Shown here piece by piece: positions 1-8,050 of a DNA stretch of 36,510 bases. The stretch is from an uncultured Bacteroidota bacterium (lineage in GTDB: Bacteria; Bacteroidota; Bacteroidia; Chitinophagales; Saprospiraceae). A program made the position numbers and the translations under genes. Location: NCBI GenBank assembly GCA_903905445.1, contig CAIVGO010000515.1:1-36510 (forward strand). Direction: 5' to 3'. Position 1 is the first letter of the stretch; every line of letters begins with the position of its first letter. Under the pieces are notes generated by a model. It was not told the DNA's origin. It saw nothing but the letters and a program-made list of their open reading frames with translations, and ran no database searches.

Positions 1-200
1 AAAATGATGATGTTCATTGCGCTGTGAATTTGTCGAACAGTCAAAGCATGAAGGAATAAACGCGATGCTATAGCTAACGCATAATAAAATGATAAGTTGG
101 AATAAAAGAGCTTTAGCTCTTGTTACCCGTCAATAGCTAATGCTATTGGACTCCATTTTGAACACCACATCATCATTTTATAGTGCGCTTGCTATATCGC
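1..200. other. palindrome-rich stretch at the window edge
   Basis: No gene is supported here. The stretch holds several short perfect or near-perfect inverted repeats: AAGAGC/GCTCTT around 107-122 and CAATAGC/GCTATTG around 132-149. A longer pair joins the first bases (AAAATGATGATGT) to their inverse near 160-178. The cluster looks like a small repetitive extragenic element downstream of the DUF3240 fragment. It resembles nothing else in the window, which fits the view that the first ~470 bases have a different origin. Confidence 0.4.
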
Positions 201-464
201 TTAAATCACGCCATGTTCAATCACAGGTAACACCCAATATTGAATTCCCGCGCCAGCAAAATCAGCTTTTAGTTGTGCTAATAACGCGGGTAATTGCGCC
301 ACCGACACATACAGTTGAAAGCGTACCCGTTTTTGTCTGCCTGTGACTTGTTCGGCAAGTGACAAGCCTTTGTTTTCATGATGATGAGCAAACACGGCAA
401 AACTGCTGAAACCGTGTTCTGATTCCAGCATTAACAAACAATCAACCAGCGATTCTTCAAGGCT
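201..464 (-). pseudogene. DUF3240 family protein, 5'-truncated
   Basis: This is a small PII-like protein of unknown function, a family I know mainly from proteobacteria, often beside heavy-metal efflux genes. The visible reading frame carries the family signature GLSLAEQVTGRQ and the ending FAGAGIQYWVLPVIEHG. Reading upstream of the first ATG (437), the frame stays family-like (SLEESLVDCLLM) up to about 462. It then meets an in-frame TAA inside a run of seven T/A bases. The first 10-15 residues of the domain are therefore missing. The other side of the break is the middle of an acetyltransferase, so the gene was cut by a join and not by point mutation. The family assignment is fairly secure. 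Confidence 0.7.
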
Positions 465-758
465 GTTTTTTTAGTCGCCGAGGTGGATCGAAAGGTGATT
501 GGTTTTATTACTTGTTTAGGCCAGCGCTTATTGCATCACGAAGGATGGGTATACGAAATTGAAGAATTGATTGTGACAGAGGCACAGCGAGGAAAGAAAA
601 TAGGTCAGGCGCTGATTGATGCATTGCGCGTGCGCATTGAGCCACGTGGAATTAAGTCGATTGAGGTATGTTCGAACAAACGAAGAAAAAAAGCCCATGC
701 CTTTTATCAGGCCGTGGGCTTTGCGAACTCGCATGAAAAATTCACCATCTATTTTTGA
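465..758 (+). pseudogene. GNAT family N-acetyltransferase, 5'-truncated
   Basis: This is the C-terminal two thirds of a GNAT acetyltransferase, the fold that transfers acetyl from acetyl-CoA to an amine. The frame reads (F)LVAEVDRKVIGFI, then EIEELIVTEAQRGKKIGQAL, which is beta-4 and the acetyl-CoA pyrophosphate-binding loop (Q/RxxGxG/A). It ends in YQAVGF, the usual last GNAT motif. A GTG at 483 could be called as a start, but the frame is already GNAT-like upstream of it and the N-terminal alpha-1/alpha-2 region is absent. I therefore treat it as broken at 465-475. It converges with the next gene and overlaps its 3' end by 10 bases. Confidence 0.7.
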
Positions 759-1402
759 TAGAGATTTTGAATATATTCTTGGGTAAATCCAGGGCTTGTG
801 GTCATGCCTTTTCCACCGATGCCATTGATGAGGTGAATGACATTGTCGATTTCTTTGGTAAAGACCTCTGATTTTGTGCCTTGTAAATAAAATCCGGCCC
901 AGGAGGATTCTACGTGCCAACTTTCCAATTGGATAACTTTTTTCGCTTCTTCAAGCATTAATTCATTGATTTCCGTCGAGATTTCAAATCCAAAATCCGC
1001 TTGTTTGTGTGCTGGTACGTATTCGTGTGAATCGCCTAGAATAATGGATCCATCATCTGCTTGTTTGAATAGAATGTGAATTCCATGTTTTTGAAGGGCG
1101 GCTTGTTCGGCTGTCGTGGTGATTTTAGAAAAAGAGGGGCAGGACTTAAAACTATCGTAACGGCGAATGGTCAGGCCAGTTAATACATTCGACTTGATTA
1201 ATTTTTTCTGTGGAGCTAGGCGCAGCATTTGCAACTTGCTGATTTTTAATTCTGCACCATGGTAATGTTCAGGAAATAAAAATTGGGTATCGCGACCATT
1301 GGCCACAATAACTTTATCTGCCCAAAAGGTCTGTTTGTGCGATGTTAACACTTTCGCGATGCCACGCTTTTTTTCGATATCGATAACGGAGCAAAGGTTT
1401 TG
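749..1402 (-). pseudogene. FAD-dependent oxidoreductase (DAO superfamily, TIGR03364-like), 5'-truncated
   Basis: This is the C-terminal half of a DAO-type flavoprotein oxidoreductase. It resembles the TIGR03364 group, which I recall being linked to phosphonate or amino-phosphonate metabolism. Recognisable pieces are KVIVANGRDT (end of the FAD-proximal sheet), SKLQMLRLAPQ, LTIRRYDSFKSCPSF, ILGDSHEY and a final GIGGKGMTTSPGF that would close over FAD. The N-terminal dinucleotide-binding GxGxxG is absent. Near 1,395-1,410 the frame runs into DNA that codes, in another frame, for the tail of a secreted protein. The apparent start at 1468 is therefore an artefact of the join. The C-terminus is intact (TAG at 749-751). 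Confidence 0.65.
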
Positions 1403-2208
1403 GTAATGCAAACACGAATGAACGAAGGATTGGTTGCCCAGGTGCCAGCGTCGGTTGTACAATCGCACAAGGGACCCGTAGCGTTCAGCGGGTTGGAGGC
1501 AGTACTACCAAAACCACCTCCGCCCCCAATAAAGACAGTCTCACACAGCGGGTTGATGGTGCCTGTTGTCATATTGAATACTCCAACGGGATAGTTAGGG
1601 CTAATAACCTTATTGCAAATGCTGGTAAACACCTCGCCCTGTAAAGGGGTGGGTGTAAGTGTGAGCGGACTGAGGTTGAGGATGTAAGTGCCAGAGGGAT
1701 AATTGCCGCCACCGGTTTGTGTGATATAGATCTCCCCGTTGTATTCAAACATTTCTCCAAAACCGGTAAAGCCAGGGATGCTCCCAATATTGGTAGCAAC
1801 GTTGGTATTGGTATTGTAAATATAAAAGTTGTCCAAGGTTGAAATCAAAATGGTAGAATCGCTGAGTGCCAGCATGCCGCCCCCCTGTGGCGGACTGGCC
1901 AGTACTGTTTGCACCGTCCAGGTACCAGCAGGCGCATCCAGCAGCAGCACCGCAGGCGTACTGCCTGAAAAGCCCAGCAAATAAATAGCACCATTGGGCA
2001 TCATGACAAAATCCGTAAAGTTGCCTCCTTGCGTAATCGTCGAAATTACGGTTTCTTCACAGGTATTTAAATTTATGCTAATGATGGCGCCTCCCCCCCC
2101 GATATTCGGATAACCAAATAAAAAGCTTTGTGCCTGCAATGCCGTAAAACAGGGCACCGAGCAAACTAATAGGAACAGCAGGATACGAAAGCGCGGCGTT
2201 TTTTTCAT
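1400..2208 (-). pseudogene. secreted propeller-like protein, 3'-truncated
   Basis: The product has a clear Sec signal peptide (FRILLFLLVCSVPCFTALQAQ, cut near residue 26). About 235 residues rich in Gly, Thr and Asn follow, with repeated strand patterns such as FTDFVMMPNGAIYLLGF and LALSDSTILISTLDNFYIYN. These suggest a beta-propeller (SMP-30 or WD40-like). The last genuine part is CDCTTDAGTWATNPSFIRVC. The protein encoded at 14267-15568 has the same layout and continues past the equivalent CPCTTNAGN point for over 150 residues, so this copy has lost its C-terminal part. The reading frame ends at 1345 only by running into the foreign oxidoreductase DNA. Function unknown; probably an extracellular or surface protein. 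Confidence 0.65.
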
Positions 2209-2369
2209 GGCATAACAAGTTTATTGATTTTCATTGGAATGCGGGGACAGATGCCCTATTTATTTCAGCCAAACTTACACTAAATGCTTCATTTCCCACA
2301 CTTGTAAATTTTACGTTAACTCTTGTAAACGCGTTGATTGGATCAACACCTGCCGACTATATTTGTTGC

Positions 2370-3152
2370 ATGAAACAAGAAACAACACTCGGCACGGCGA
2401 ACAGAATCGTTCGCTTCTTCAACAGCGTTCAATCCGCATTTGAAATTGTTAAAGGGGTAAAAGACGATCCGGGCGACAACGAGACGGCGGTTTTCACCAC
2501 GAAAGTAGCCAAGCGCATCCTCGAAGTGCGCAACAACCTCACCTCTTTCCGATTTGACTCCATCGAACAAATTGATGCGATCCCCGGTGTGGGCCCCGAC
2601 AAGATCGAAGACCTTTTTTACACCTTTGGTCGGCCTGCAGCGGAAGCGTTTGAGTCCAATTTGTTCGAAAAAGGCCTTTTGTACGAGAACTGGACGGTGC
2701 TGCGGTACGAATATGTTTCCGAAACCGACGAAGCGCACCGCGCATTAGTGGATGATGCAACCGCCTTCCGCAAAGCCGTACACCAACTGGCTACCCGGGC
2801 CGCAATGGAAACCCAGGGATCTACAAGCGAGGAGGCCGAGCGCAATACCAGCAGCATTTTAACCGATTATATCGATACCTATTCCAACAATACCCCAGAA
2901 GCTGCCCTTGCGTTCGCACTTTGGTTTTTCCGGGTGGATGCCGATAATTGGTTTTCTTTCGACCGCATGTTGGTAGAAACCAAGTTGTTTTTCGACTATC
3001 ACAGTGATCCTTACGCGCCTCAAGAGTTGCGCTTGTTCAAAGGCTTTGACAACAGCGTGCTGCTCAACCTGGTCAATCCGACAGACCTGGCGGTTACGGT
3101 CAATGATGCGGAACGGGTAATTACCCTTTGGGTGGTAGGCTTGGCGGATTAA
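2370..3152 (+). CDS. helix-hairpin-helix motif hypothetical protein
   Basis: A 260-residue soluble protein that I do not recognise as a named family. I choose the ATG at 2370 (MKQETTLGTANRIV) over an in-frame ATG at 2334, because the preceding residues look non-coding. Around residues 66-86 it carries IDAIPGVGPDKIEDLFYTFG. This is a helix-hairpin-helix with the GVGPxK loop that binds the DNA or RNA backbone non-sequence-specifically in many repair proteins. The rest is predicted helical and acidic, with no catalytic motif seen. There is no signal peptide. Its last codons (VVGLAD, stop) lie inside a 27-bp sequence repeated at 3471-3497, so the tail may have been involved in a rearrangement. 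Role in DNA metabolism is only an inference from the motif. Confidence 0.7.
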   Translation: MKQETTLGTANRIVRFFNSVQSAFEIVKGVKDDPGDNETAVFTTKVAKRILEVRNNLTSFRFDSIEQIDAIPGVGPDKIEDLFYTFGRPAAEAFESNLFEKGLLYENWTVLRYEYVSETDEAHRALVDDATAFRKAVHQLATRAAMETQGSTSEEAERNTSSILTDYIDTYSNNTPEAALAFALWFFRVDADNWFSFDRMLVETKLFFDYHSDPYAPQELRLFKGFDNSVLLNLVNPTDLAVTVNDAERVITLWVVGLAD

Positions 3153-3306
3153 GCGCCATCCAGGCCAGATATTCCGGCAGTTTTTCGCCCAGGAAGTAGG
3201 GCAGATTGAGTAGTTTATAGGTTTTGCCTGCCTGCGTTGTGGCCGGGTGGAGGGCGATATTTCCGGCAAAGAGGCGGACCGCCAAGTCATGGTCGCAATG
3301 ATCCAT
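3121..3306 (-). CDS. possible small ORF or 5' gene fragment (61 residues)
   Basis: An ATG-initiated frame reads MDHCDHDLAVRLFAGNIALH..., then YKLLNLPYFLGEKLPEYLAWMALNPP. The composition up to LAWMALNP looks like real protein. The last dozen residues lie in the 27-bp repeat and overlap the end of the gene on the other strand. It could be the 5' remnant of a larger gene whose rest was lost at the repeat. Four phased repeats lie immediately upstream (3321-3437) and could be its control region. I do not recognise the family. Confidence 0.3.
   Translation of the reverse strand: MDHCDHDLAVRLFAGNIALHPATTQAGKTYKLLNLPYFLGEKLPEYLAWMALNPPSLPPKG
3131..3157. repeat. 27-bp direct repeat, copy 1
   Basis: Matches 3471-3497 at 25 of 27 bases by eye (differences at the second and eleventh base). 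Core shared string: TGGCGGATTAAGCGCC. It covers the last codons and stop of the upstream gene. Confidence 0.8.
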
Positions 3307-3496
3307 GCTTTGAATTATTTAGCACAGAATAAGGGTAATTGGTTATAATAATGACACAGAATAAGGGCAATTATTAGTAAACTAAGCACAAAATAAGGGT
3401 AATTTTTTGAAAAAATTGACACAAAGTAAGGGGTATTACGCATTGCTGGGGTGTATTGAAGCAACATGAGGTTGGTAGGCCTGGCGGATTAAGCGC
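3153..3496. other. 344-bp gap between convergent genes
   Basis: The gap holds a possible 61-residue fragment on the minus strand, four phased 20-bp repeats at 3321-3437, and the second copy of a 27-bp direct repeat at its right edge. The right half (about 3,310-3,440) is markedly AT-rich compared with its flanks. No RNA gene was recognised. Confidence 0.6.
3321..3437. repeat. four phased 20-bp repeats (iteron-like)
   Basis: Four copies of (A/G)(A/G)CACAnAnTAAGGGnnATT-type sequence start at 3321, 3353, 3385 and 3418. The period is 32, 32 and 33 bp and the spacers are 12-13 bp. Copy 1 is AGCACAGAATAAGGGTAATT. Copies 2 and 3 differ from it at 2 and 1 bases, and copy 4 is more diverged. The 32-bp period is about three helical turns, so all copies face the same side of DNA. 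This is typical of cooperative protein binding (operators or iterons). Spacers are too short for CRISPR. Confidence 0.75.
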
Positions 3497-3497
3497 C
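3471..3497. repeat. 27-bp direct repeat, copy 2
   Basis: Second copy of the sequence at 3131-3157. It ends exactly at the last base of the AraC-family gene's TAG stop codon. Confidence 0.8.
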
Positions 3498-4414
3498 TAA
3501 TAAAAGGATGCCCTGTATGCCATGGGCGTTTTACTGGTTTTACTTTTGAATAACTTGTTGAAGGATTGCGGATGCTCAAAGCCTAATTGGTACGCAATTT
3601 CACTAATGGATAAATTGGTAGTTGTTAAGGTTTCTTTTGCCTTGTCAATCAATTTATTATGAATGTGCTGTTGCGTACTCTGCCCGGTAATGGTGCGCAG
3701 CATGTCACTCAAATAATGCGCAGAAACATTTAATTGTGTTGAAACGTACTGAACAGAAGGGAGCCCTCGTTGCGCTACTTCTGCGCTGTTGAAGTAATTG
3801 GTTAGGATATTATCTAATTTGACCAACAGGTCGCTGCTTGCCGATTTTCTGGTAAGAAATTGTCTGTTGTAAAATCGGTTGCAATAACTGAGTAATAAAT
3901 CAAGGTTAGCAACCATCACATCCTGGCTAAATGGGTCGATAGAGGTTTGATATTCCTGCTCAATGCTTTTAAAAATCCCCTCCAGCATTGTTTCTTCTCT
4001 GTCCGAAAGATGCAGTGCTTCTTTTACCGCGTAAGAGAAAAAGCCGTAGTTTTTGATGGTGGTAGCCAGGGGATAGTTCAAAATAAAATCAGCATGAAAA
4101 ACCAGCCACCAGCCCGAAACTTCATAGTTTTCGGTGCTACTGACTGATAATACCTGTTGCGGTGCCGTCATGGCCAATACCCCTTCGTCAAAATCATAAT
4201 AACCTTGTCCGTATTTGAGTTTGTCTTTCAAATTGCGCTTCATAGAGATACCGAAAAAATTAAGCACAAACTGAACGGGTTCCGGGTGGCTCGACTTGGG
4301 TACTTCATCCATATTAACCAAGCTGATCAACGGGTGCAAGGGTTTGGGTAAACCCATCAACCGGTGTAATTCAGAGATTGAATGGACGATGGTATGTTTT
4401 ACATCGTTTTTCAT
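3497..4414 (-). CDS. AraC family transcriptional regulator
   Basis: A 305-residue cytoplasmic regulator. The N-terminal ~180 residues form a cupin-like sensing region (residues 30-130, with YDFDEGVLAMTAPQQVLSV). The C-terminal ~100 residues hold two helix-turn-helix units. The first includes VSAHYLSDMLRTITGQSTQQHI and the second LSISEIAYQLGFEHPQSFNKLFKSKTSKTPMAYR, the classical AraC signature. The gene lies downstream of an SDR oxidoreductase and a DoxX-like gene on the same strand, and I infer that it controls them. AraC proteins of this shape usually activate a small adjacent oxidoreductase operon. A Bacteroidota-type promoter sits just before the start codon. The start at 4414 gives a normal family length. 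Confidence 0.9.
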   Translation of the reverse strand: MKNDVKHTIVHSISELHRLMGLPKPLHPLISLVNMDEVPKSSHPEPVQFVLNFFGISMKRNLKDKLKYGQGYYDFDEGVLAMTAPQQVLSVSSTENYEVSGWWLVFHADFILNYPLATTIKNYGFFSYAVKEALHLSDREETMLEGIFKSIEQEYQTSIDPFSQDVMVANLDLLLSYCNRFYNRQFLTRKSASSDLLVKLDNILTNYFNSAEVAQRGLPSVQYVSTQLNVSAHYLSDMLRTITGQSTQQHIHNKLIDKAKETLTTTNLSISEIAYQLGFEHPQSFNKLFKSKTSKTPMAYRASFY

Positions 4415-4418
4415 GGTT

Positions 4419-4446
4419 CAAATTTAGGTAAAATCAGGAGCGCCAA
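4419..4446 (-). promoter_or_regulatory. Bacteroidota-type promoter of the AraC gene
   Basis: Read on the minus strand, TTG (4446-4444) is followed after 17 bases by TAAATTTG (4426-4419), matching the -7 consensus TAnnTTTG. The start codon is 4 bases further on, so the transcript would be almost leaderless. The spacer is slightly shorter than the usual 19-21 bases. Confidence 0.45.
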
Positions 4447-4495
4447 CTATTCTAAATGAGGCCTCAAAGGCAGCGTTCATAGGCATGCTGAACGC

Positions 4496-4894
4496 TTAGA
4501 TCGTAGTTGCGGTTGTTTCTTTCGTAAAAGGCCAGGCCCATGCAATCAGTAAAAACTGGATAGGCAGCCGGATCAAACTGGCAACAAAATTTTTATTGCC
4601 AGTTTGGTAGAAATCAATGCTTTGTGGGATGTGGATGGCAAAAAGGAAAATCACCAACATCGCAATAATAAGTTTGGCCGCCAATGCACGTGTTTTAACC
4701 GGAATGAGCAGAACAGCCAAGGCTATTTCAACCAGACCACTTCCATAAATTAGCACAAGTTGCGCAGGTAGCCAGGAGGGCATCATCGCCAAATATTGTT
4801 CAGGCATGATAAAGTGCATAGTTCCCATCAATAGGAAAAGTGCAACAAGCAGGTACCGTAAAATATTGCTTCCGTTTTTCATATTAAAATTCAT
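4496..4894 (-). CDS. DoxX-like integral membrane protein
   Basis: A 132-residue membrane protein of the DoxX / DoxX-like group. It has four predicted hydrophobic helices: around residues 10-27 (ILRYLLVALFLLMGTMHF), 42-62, 70-90 and 105-125. The motif GTMHFIMPEQYLAMMPSWLP is typical of this group, whose members are often linked to small redox modules. The gene overlaps the end of the upstream SDR gene by 11 bases, so the two are probably translationally coupled. A second ATG lies four codons in. The exact function of these proteins is unknown. Confidence 0.85.
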   Translation of the reverse strand: MNFNMKNGSNILRYLLVALFLLMGTMHFIMPEQYLAMMPSWLPAQLVLIYGSGLVEIALAVLLIPVKTRALAAKLIIAMLVIFLFAIHIPQSIDFYQTGNKNFVASLIRLPIQFLLIAWAWPFTKETTATTI

Positions 4895-5813
4895 ATTTAT
4901 GTGAAACTAAGCCTTCGGATACTTCCCATAGTTTTTTTGCCAACGCGGGGTCGTATGAAGTTTCGCTTGACTGTACCAGTGCAGGATAACCTTTTAATTC
5001 GTTCATTTTAGTTGGACCAAAAAACTCCGCGCCCTTTAAATCGGGTGCTGTAGCCGCTCGGAGGATCGGCAATACCCCCATGTTTACTTTCTGGGCCAAC
5101 ACAATATTCATAATTTTCATCACAAATCCCGCGTCTTTTTGAAGGTTGGTCGCCGTGTAGCCAGGATGGGAAGCCGTAGCAATTGCTTGCGTATGCGATG
5201 CTTTGAATCTACGATCGAGTTCGTATGTGAACAACAAATTGGCGAGTTTGCTTTGTGCGTATGCCTTTTTAGTGTCAAAATTTTGCGAAAACGAAAGATC
5301 GTCAAACTGGATAATTGGCTCAAAGTTTTGCCCTTGAGTCTTTTTATGCAATACACTACTTTGGGTAACAACCCGACTGTTTGGCGTTGCTTTAATCAAC
5401 GGCAGCAACAATCCTGTAAGCAGAAAATGCCCCAGATGATTGGTTGCAAACTGCATATCATGGCCCTGTTTGGATAAAAATCGTTGAGGGGGCCACATAA
5501 TACCTGCATTGTTGAGGAGTAGGTCGAGTTGGGTGTATTCTGTTTTTACTTTTTCGGCAAATTCCCTAACCGAATCAAAGTCTGAAATATCCATCAGTAG
5601 GCATGCAACCTCCGCTGCTGGAAACCGTTGCTTGATTTCCTGCACGGCATTTTTACCCTTTTCAAGGTTACGCATCGGTAAAATTAACCTCGCGCCCTTT
5701 TCACTCAGCACCTTTGCGGCTTCAAGACCGATTCCACTGGTTGCTCCAGTTATAAGGACAATTTTACCTTTTTGGCTTGGAATTTCATTGGTTCCCCATT
5801 TTTCATTTGTCAT
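4884..5813 (-). CDS. short-chain dehydrogenase/reductase (SDR)
   Basis: A 309-residue NAD(P)-dependent oxidoreductase of the classical SDR type, close to the retinol dehydrogenase / WW-domain oxidoreductase-like group. It shows the nucleotide loop TGATSGIG (about residues 22-29), the structural NNAG (about 105-108), a catalytic Ser in VVTQSSVLH and the catalytic YAQSK (Tyr and Lys). The Arg in LPMRN after beta-2 suggests a preference for NADP. The substrate cannot be told from sequence. It is the first gene of a probable SDR - DoxX - AraC unit on the minus strand. Confidence 0.9.
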   Translation of the reverse strand: MTNEKWGTNEIPSQKGKIVLITGATSGIGLEAAKVLSEKGARLILPMRNLEKGKNAVQEIKQRFPAAEVACLLMDISDFDSVREFAEKVKTEYTQLDLLLNNAGIMWPPQRFLSKQGHDMQFATNHLGHFLLTGLLLPLIKATPNSRVVTQSSVLHKKTQGQNFEPIIQFDDLSFSQNFDTKKAYAQSKLANLLFTYELDRRFKASHTQAIATASHPGYTATNLQKDAGFVMKIMNIVLAQKVNMGVLPILRAATAPDLKGAEFFGPTKMNELKGYPALVQSSETSYDPALAKKLWEVSEGLVSHKYEF

Positions 5814-5955
5814 GTTGCTTTGTTTTTAGTACGCTGCAAAGTTCTGGGCAAATAAGAAAATGGAATTATCCAAATCGTGGATCGTTGTAGCCAAAAAGGA
5901 GCAATGGGGTAATTTTATGCCAATACAGATGCGTATCCTGGTGTGAAAATAAGTT

Positions 5956-6867
5956 TTACTGCACCGGCGTCTCAATATTCGCGATGGCTACCCATTGTTG
6001 GTTGTAGTTGCCAAAGGGGAAAATCGCATGTTGTTTGGCAGTAGTCCCGCCGCAATCGCAGTTACCACCGGTAGGCGAAGCGGTGTATTTGGAGTTTCTG
6101 CCGTGCATCATGGTGTATTTGATCACATTTCCGGCGTCATCCTTTACAACGGATACTACCGTGGCAATGTGCATGATCACGCCTTTAGGTACCCCGCTTG
6201 GTGGGCCGGCCAGGAGATCAATGGTCATGTTGGAATACTGCTTATCGGTATTGGCAAAAAACATCACGCTTCCAGGCCGAATCCGATTGGCATCTGCTTT
6301 CCCGTCTTCCACAATGTGCAGGTTGTGGTGCTCAAAATACCAGCGGGCGATGCCACGCGAGGAGCGGTGCTCGTTGGCATTCGGGAAGATGTATTTCGAT
6401 TTATTTGCCAGGGCAGGAATGCGGGCCCGAAGGCTGTCAGTGATGCGGAGGAAGATACCGGAACAGTCCTGTAACTGAGGCCCGCCTACGATATAAGGCA
6501 GTTTTTCGGCTGTAATAGACTCCGTGATGTGAATCAGTTGCGTACCGATTCTATTTTCGCTCAGGACGCGGTCGGGTATATCGTGATCCTCGGTTGGTGT
6601 TACAGGTGTGGTCGTGGGTGTATTGGTGGTCGTGGGTGTAGGTGTGGATGTCTGCGTTGTCGTGGGTGTCTGTGTCGGCGTTGTCGTGGTCGTGGGTGTT
6701 TCTTTTGTTGCCGCGGCAGTGGTGTCTGTCGAGGTCGGATTTGATGTCACCGGCGTAGATACAGTGGGTGTTGCGGTTTTTTCTACTTTGGGATCGGACT
6801 TACAGCCAAAAGAAAAAAGGGCGAGTACTACGAGTACCCCGGAAAAAGATAATCTTGATGCTTGCAT
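5956..6867 (-). CDS. lipoprotein with NlpC/P60-like domain and Thr/Pro linker
   Basis: A 303-residue exported lipoprotein. The signal peptide ends in a lipobox (LFSFGC, Cys at about residue 22). Residues 30-95 are an almost pure Thr/Pro/Ser linker that would hold the domain away from the membrane. The C-terminal ~190 residues show DCSGIFLRI, then GVIMHIATVVSVV, then MMHGRNSKY. A Cys-His-His order of this kind is seen in NlpC/P60 and CHAP cysteine peptidases that cut peptidoglycan stem peptides, so a cell-wall amidase or endopeptidase is the best guess. The overall match is loose. The repetitive linker DNA also produces long Val/Gly-rich frames on the other strand, which are not genes. Confidence 0.7.
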   Translation of the reverse strand: MQASRLSFSGVLVVLALFSFGCKSDPKVEKTATPTVSTPVTSNPTSTDTTAAATKETPTTTTTPTQTPTTTQTSTPTPTTTNTPTTTPVTPTEDHDIPDRVLSENRIGTQLIHITESITAEKLPYIVGGPQLQDCSGIFLRITDSLRARIPALANKSKYIFPNANEHRSSRGIARWYFEHHNLHIVEDGKADANRIRPGSVMFFANTDKQYSNMTIDLLAGPPSGVPKGVIMHIATVVSVVKDDAGNVIKYTMMHGRNSKYTASPTGGNCDCGGTTAKQHAIFPFGNYNQQWVAIANIETPVQ

Positions 6868-7122
6868 AAGTTGGAAAACGTTTTGGAAAGTTTCAGAAGC
6901 GTCGGCACCATATTAAATAAACACTTAATGATGCAAATATATATTACTCGGATTTAATGTTTTATGTTGTGGGTATTATTTTTTCTATAAATCTGCCCGC
7001 AATTGATTTGTTATCTTCAATATTTTTCAATCAGGTAATTTGTATATTCATCCCGAATATCCAAATCGGATGGTAATTCAACCACACTACTTAGGCTTTA
7101 GATTAATGGCGTGAATTCATTC

Positions 7123-7893
7123 TTAAATATCCGAATATTCCGCAGGATAAAGAAAAAAACTAGTGTTTTTGGATACATTATTCTGGTATTGCGGGTCTGA
7201 TTTCATCTTTTTCCAAACTTCTGAATCCCCAAATGCTTTCCAGTGTGCATCCCTTGCTGCTTTGTTTTCAAAAGTCGTCATGTACATCAGGTTGGGCATA
7301 TGGCTGCCCACGATCACTGCTCCATAAAACACGGCATTAAAACCAAGACTTGAGAATAACTTCACCTCGCCCCCTTCATTGAACATTTTTACCTTGTTTT
7401 GATATATTTTTTCAGTATGTCCTTCATAACTGCGCAATTCGTAAATCCTTTCGCTTTTAGGTCCATTTAATTTTGGAAGCGCAAGTTGTGGGGCATCTGC
7501 AAATGCCTCTAAAACGATCGTTTCAAAGCGCGTATAGGGCGGGTTTTTGTATTCCGCATCAATATAATCTTTACCGGCGCTTAAATAAGCGGCATCTTCA
7601 TTGAGTTTTTTAGGAATGTCCAACAATTGGTGCAGGTCTTTGAGGGGTGTCAATACATACACCAACTTTCCAAACGATATCGTATCGGCTGCAACGGGTT
7701 TGAACACGCCAATTGTTTTGATGCCCAAGCGGTGCATGCCTGGGATGTAGGCATCCTTTAGGTAAGCGTCCAGGCGTGTTTCCTGGTCTTTGCTACTGAT
7801 ATGGTACATTTTAATTTGATAAAATGCGCGTTTGGGTGGGTTTAAAAAAGTGGTAAACCCGATTAATACAAAAAGTAAAGATTTGAAAAACAT
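7123..7893 (-). CDS. NIPSNAP family protein, exported
   Basis: A 256-residue protein with a hydrophobic N-terminal segment (FKSLLFVLIGFTTFLN) that is probably a signal peptide. Two ferredoxin-like NIPSNAP (dimeric alpha-beta barrel) halves follow. The first begins YQIKMYHIS. The second begins IYELRSYEGHTEKIYQNKVKMF and continues to PNLMYMTTFENKAARDAHWKAF, the signature of the family. I choose ATG 7893, because an in-frame ATG at 8007 would add 38 residues unlike any export signal and would crowd the divergent promoter. The biochemical role of bacterial NIPSNAP proteins is unknown. It is transcribed divergently from the hybrid regulator at 8051. Confidence 0.85.
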   Translation of the reverse strand: MFFKSLLFVLIGFTTFLNPPKRAFYQIKMYHISSKDQETRLDAYLKDAYIPGMHRLGIKTIGVFKPVAADTISFGKLVYVLTPLKDLHQLLDIPKKLNEDAAYLSAGKDYIDAEYKNPPYTRFETIVLEAFADAPQLALPKLNGPKSERIYELRSYEGHTEKIYQNKVKMFNEGGEVKLFSSLGFNAVFYGAVIVGSHMPNLMYMTTFENKAARDAHWKAFGDSEVWKKMKSDPQYQNNVSKNTSFFLYPAEYSDI

Positions 7894-8050
7894 GTTTTTA
7901 TGTTTTAAAATTTGATAGACAGGTTTATAAGCCGTGTATTCAATAAGCCACAAGATAGTTCGTTCTGTTGTACTACACGCAAGAACTATTTTTGTTGATG
8001 ATAACATGATATTTTGGGTATGTTTGCGTGAAATTTAACCTTCCAATGGT

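Noticed and set aside
3321-3437. Four regular repeats as a mini CRISPR array
   Set aside because: Spacers are only 12-13 bp, repeats differ from copy to copy, and no cas gene is in the window.
6608-6916. Val/Gly-rich plus-strand frame as a gene
   Set aside because: It is the mirror of the Thr/Pro linker codons of the lipoprotein on the other strand.
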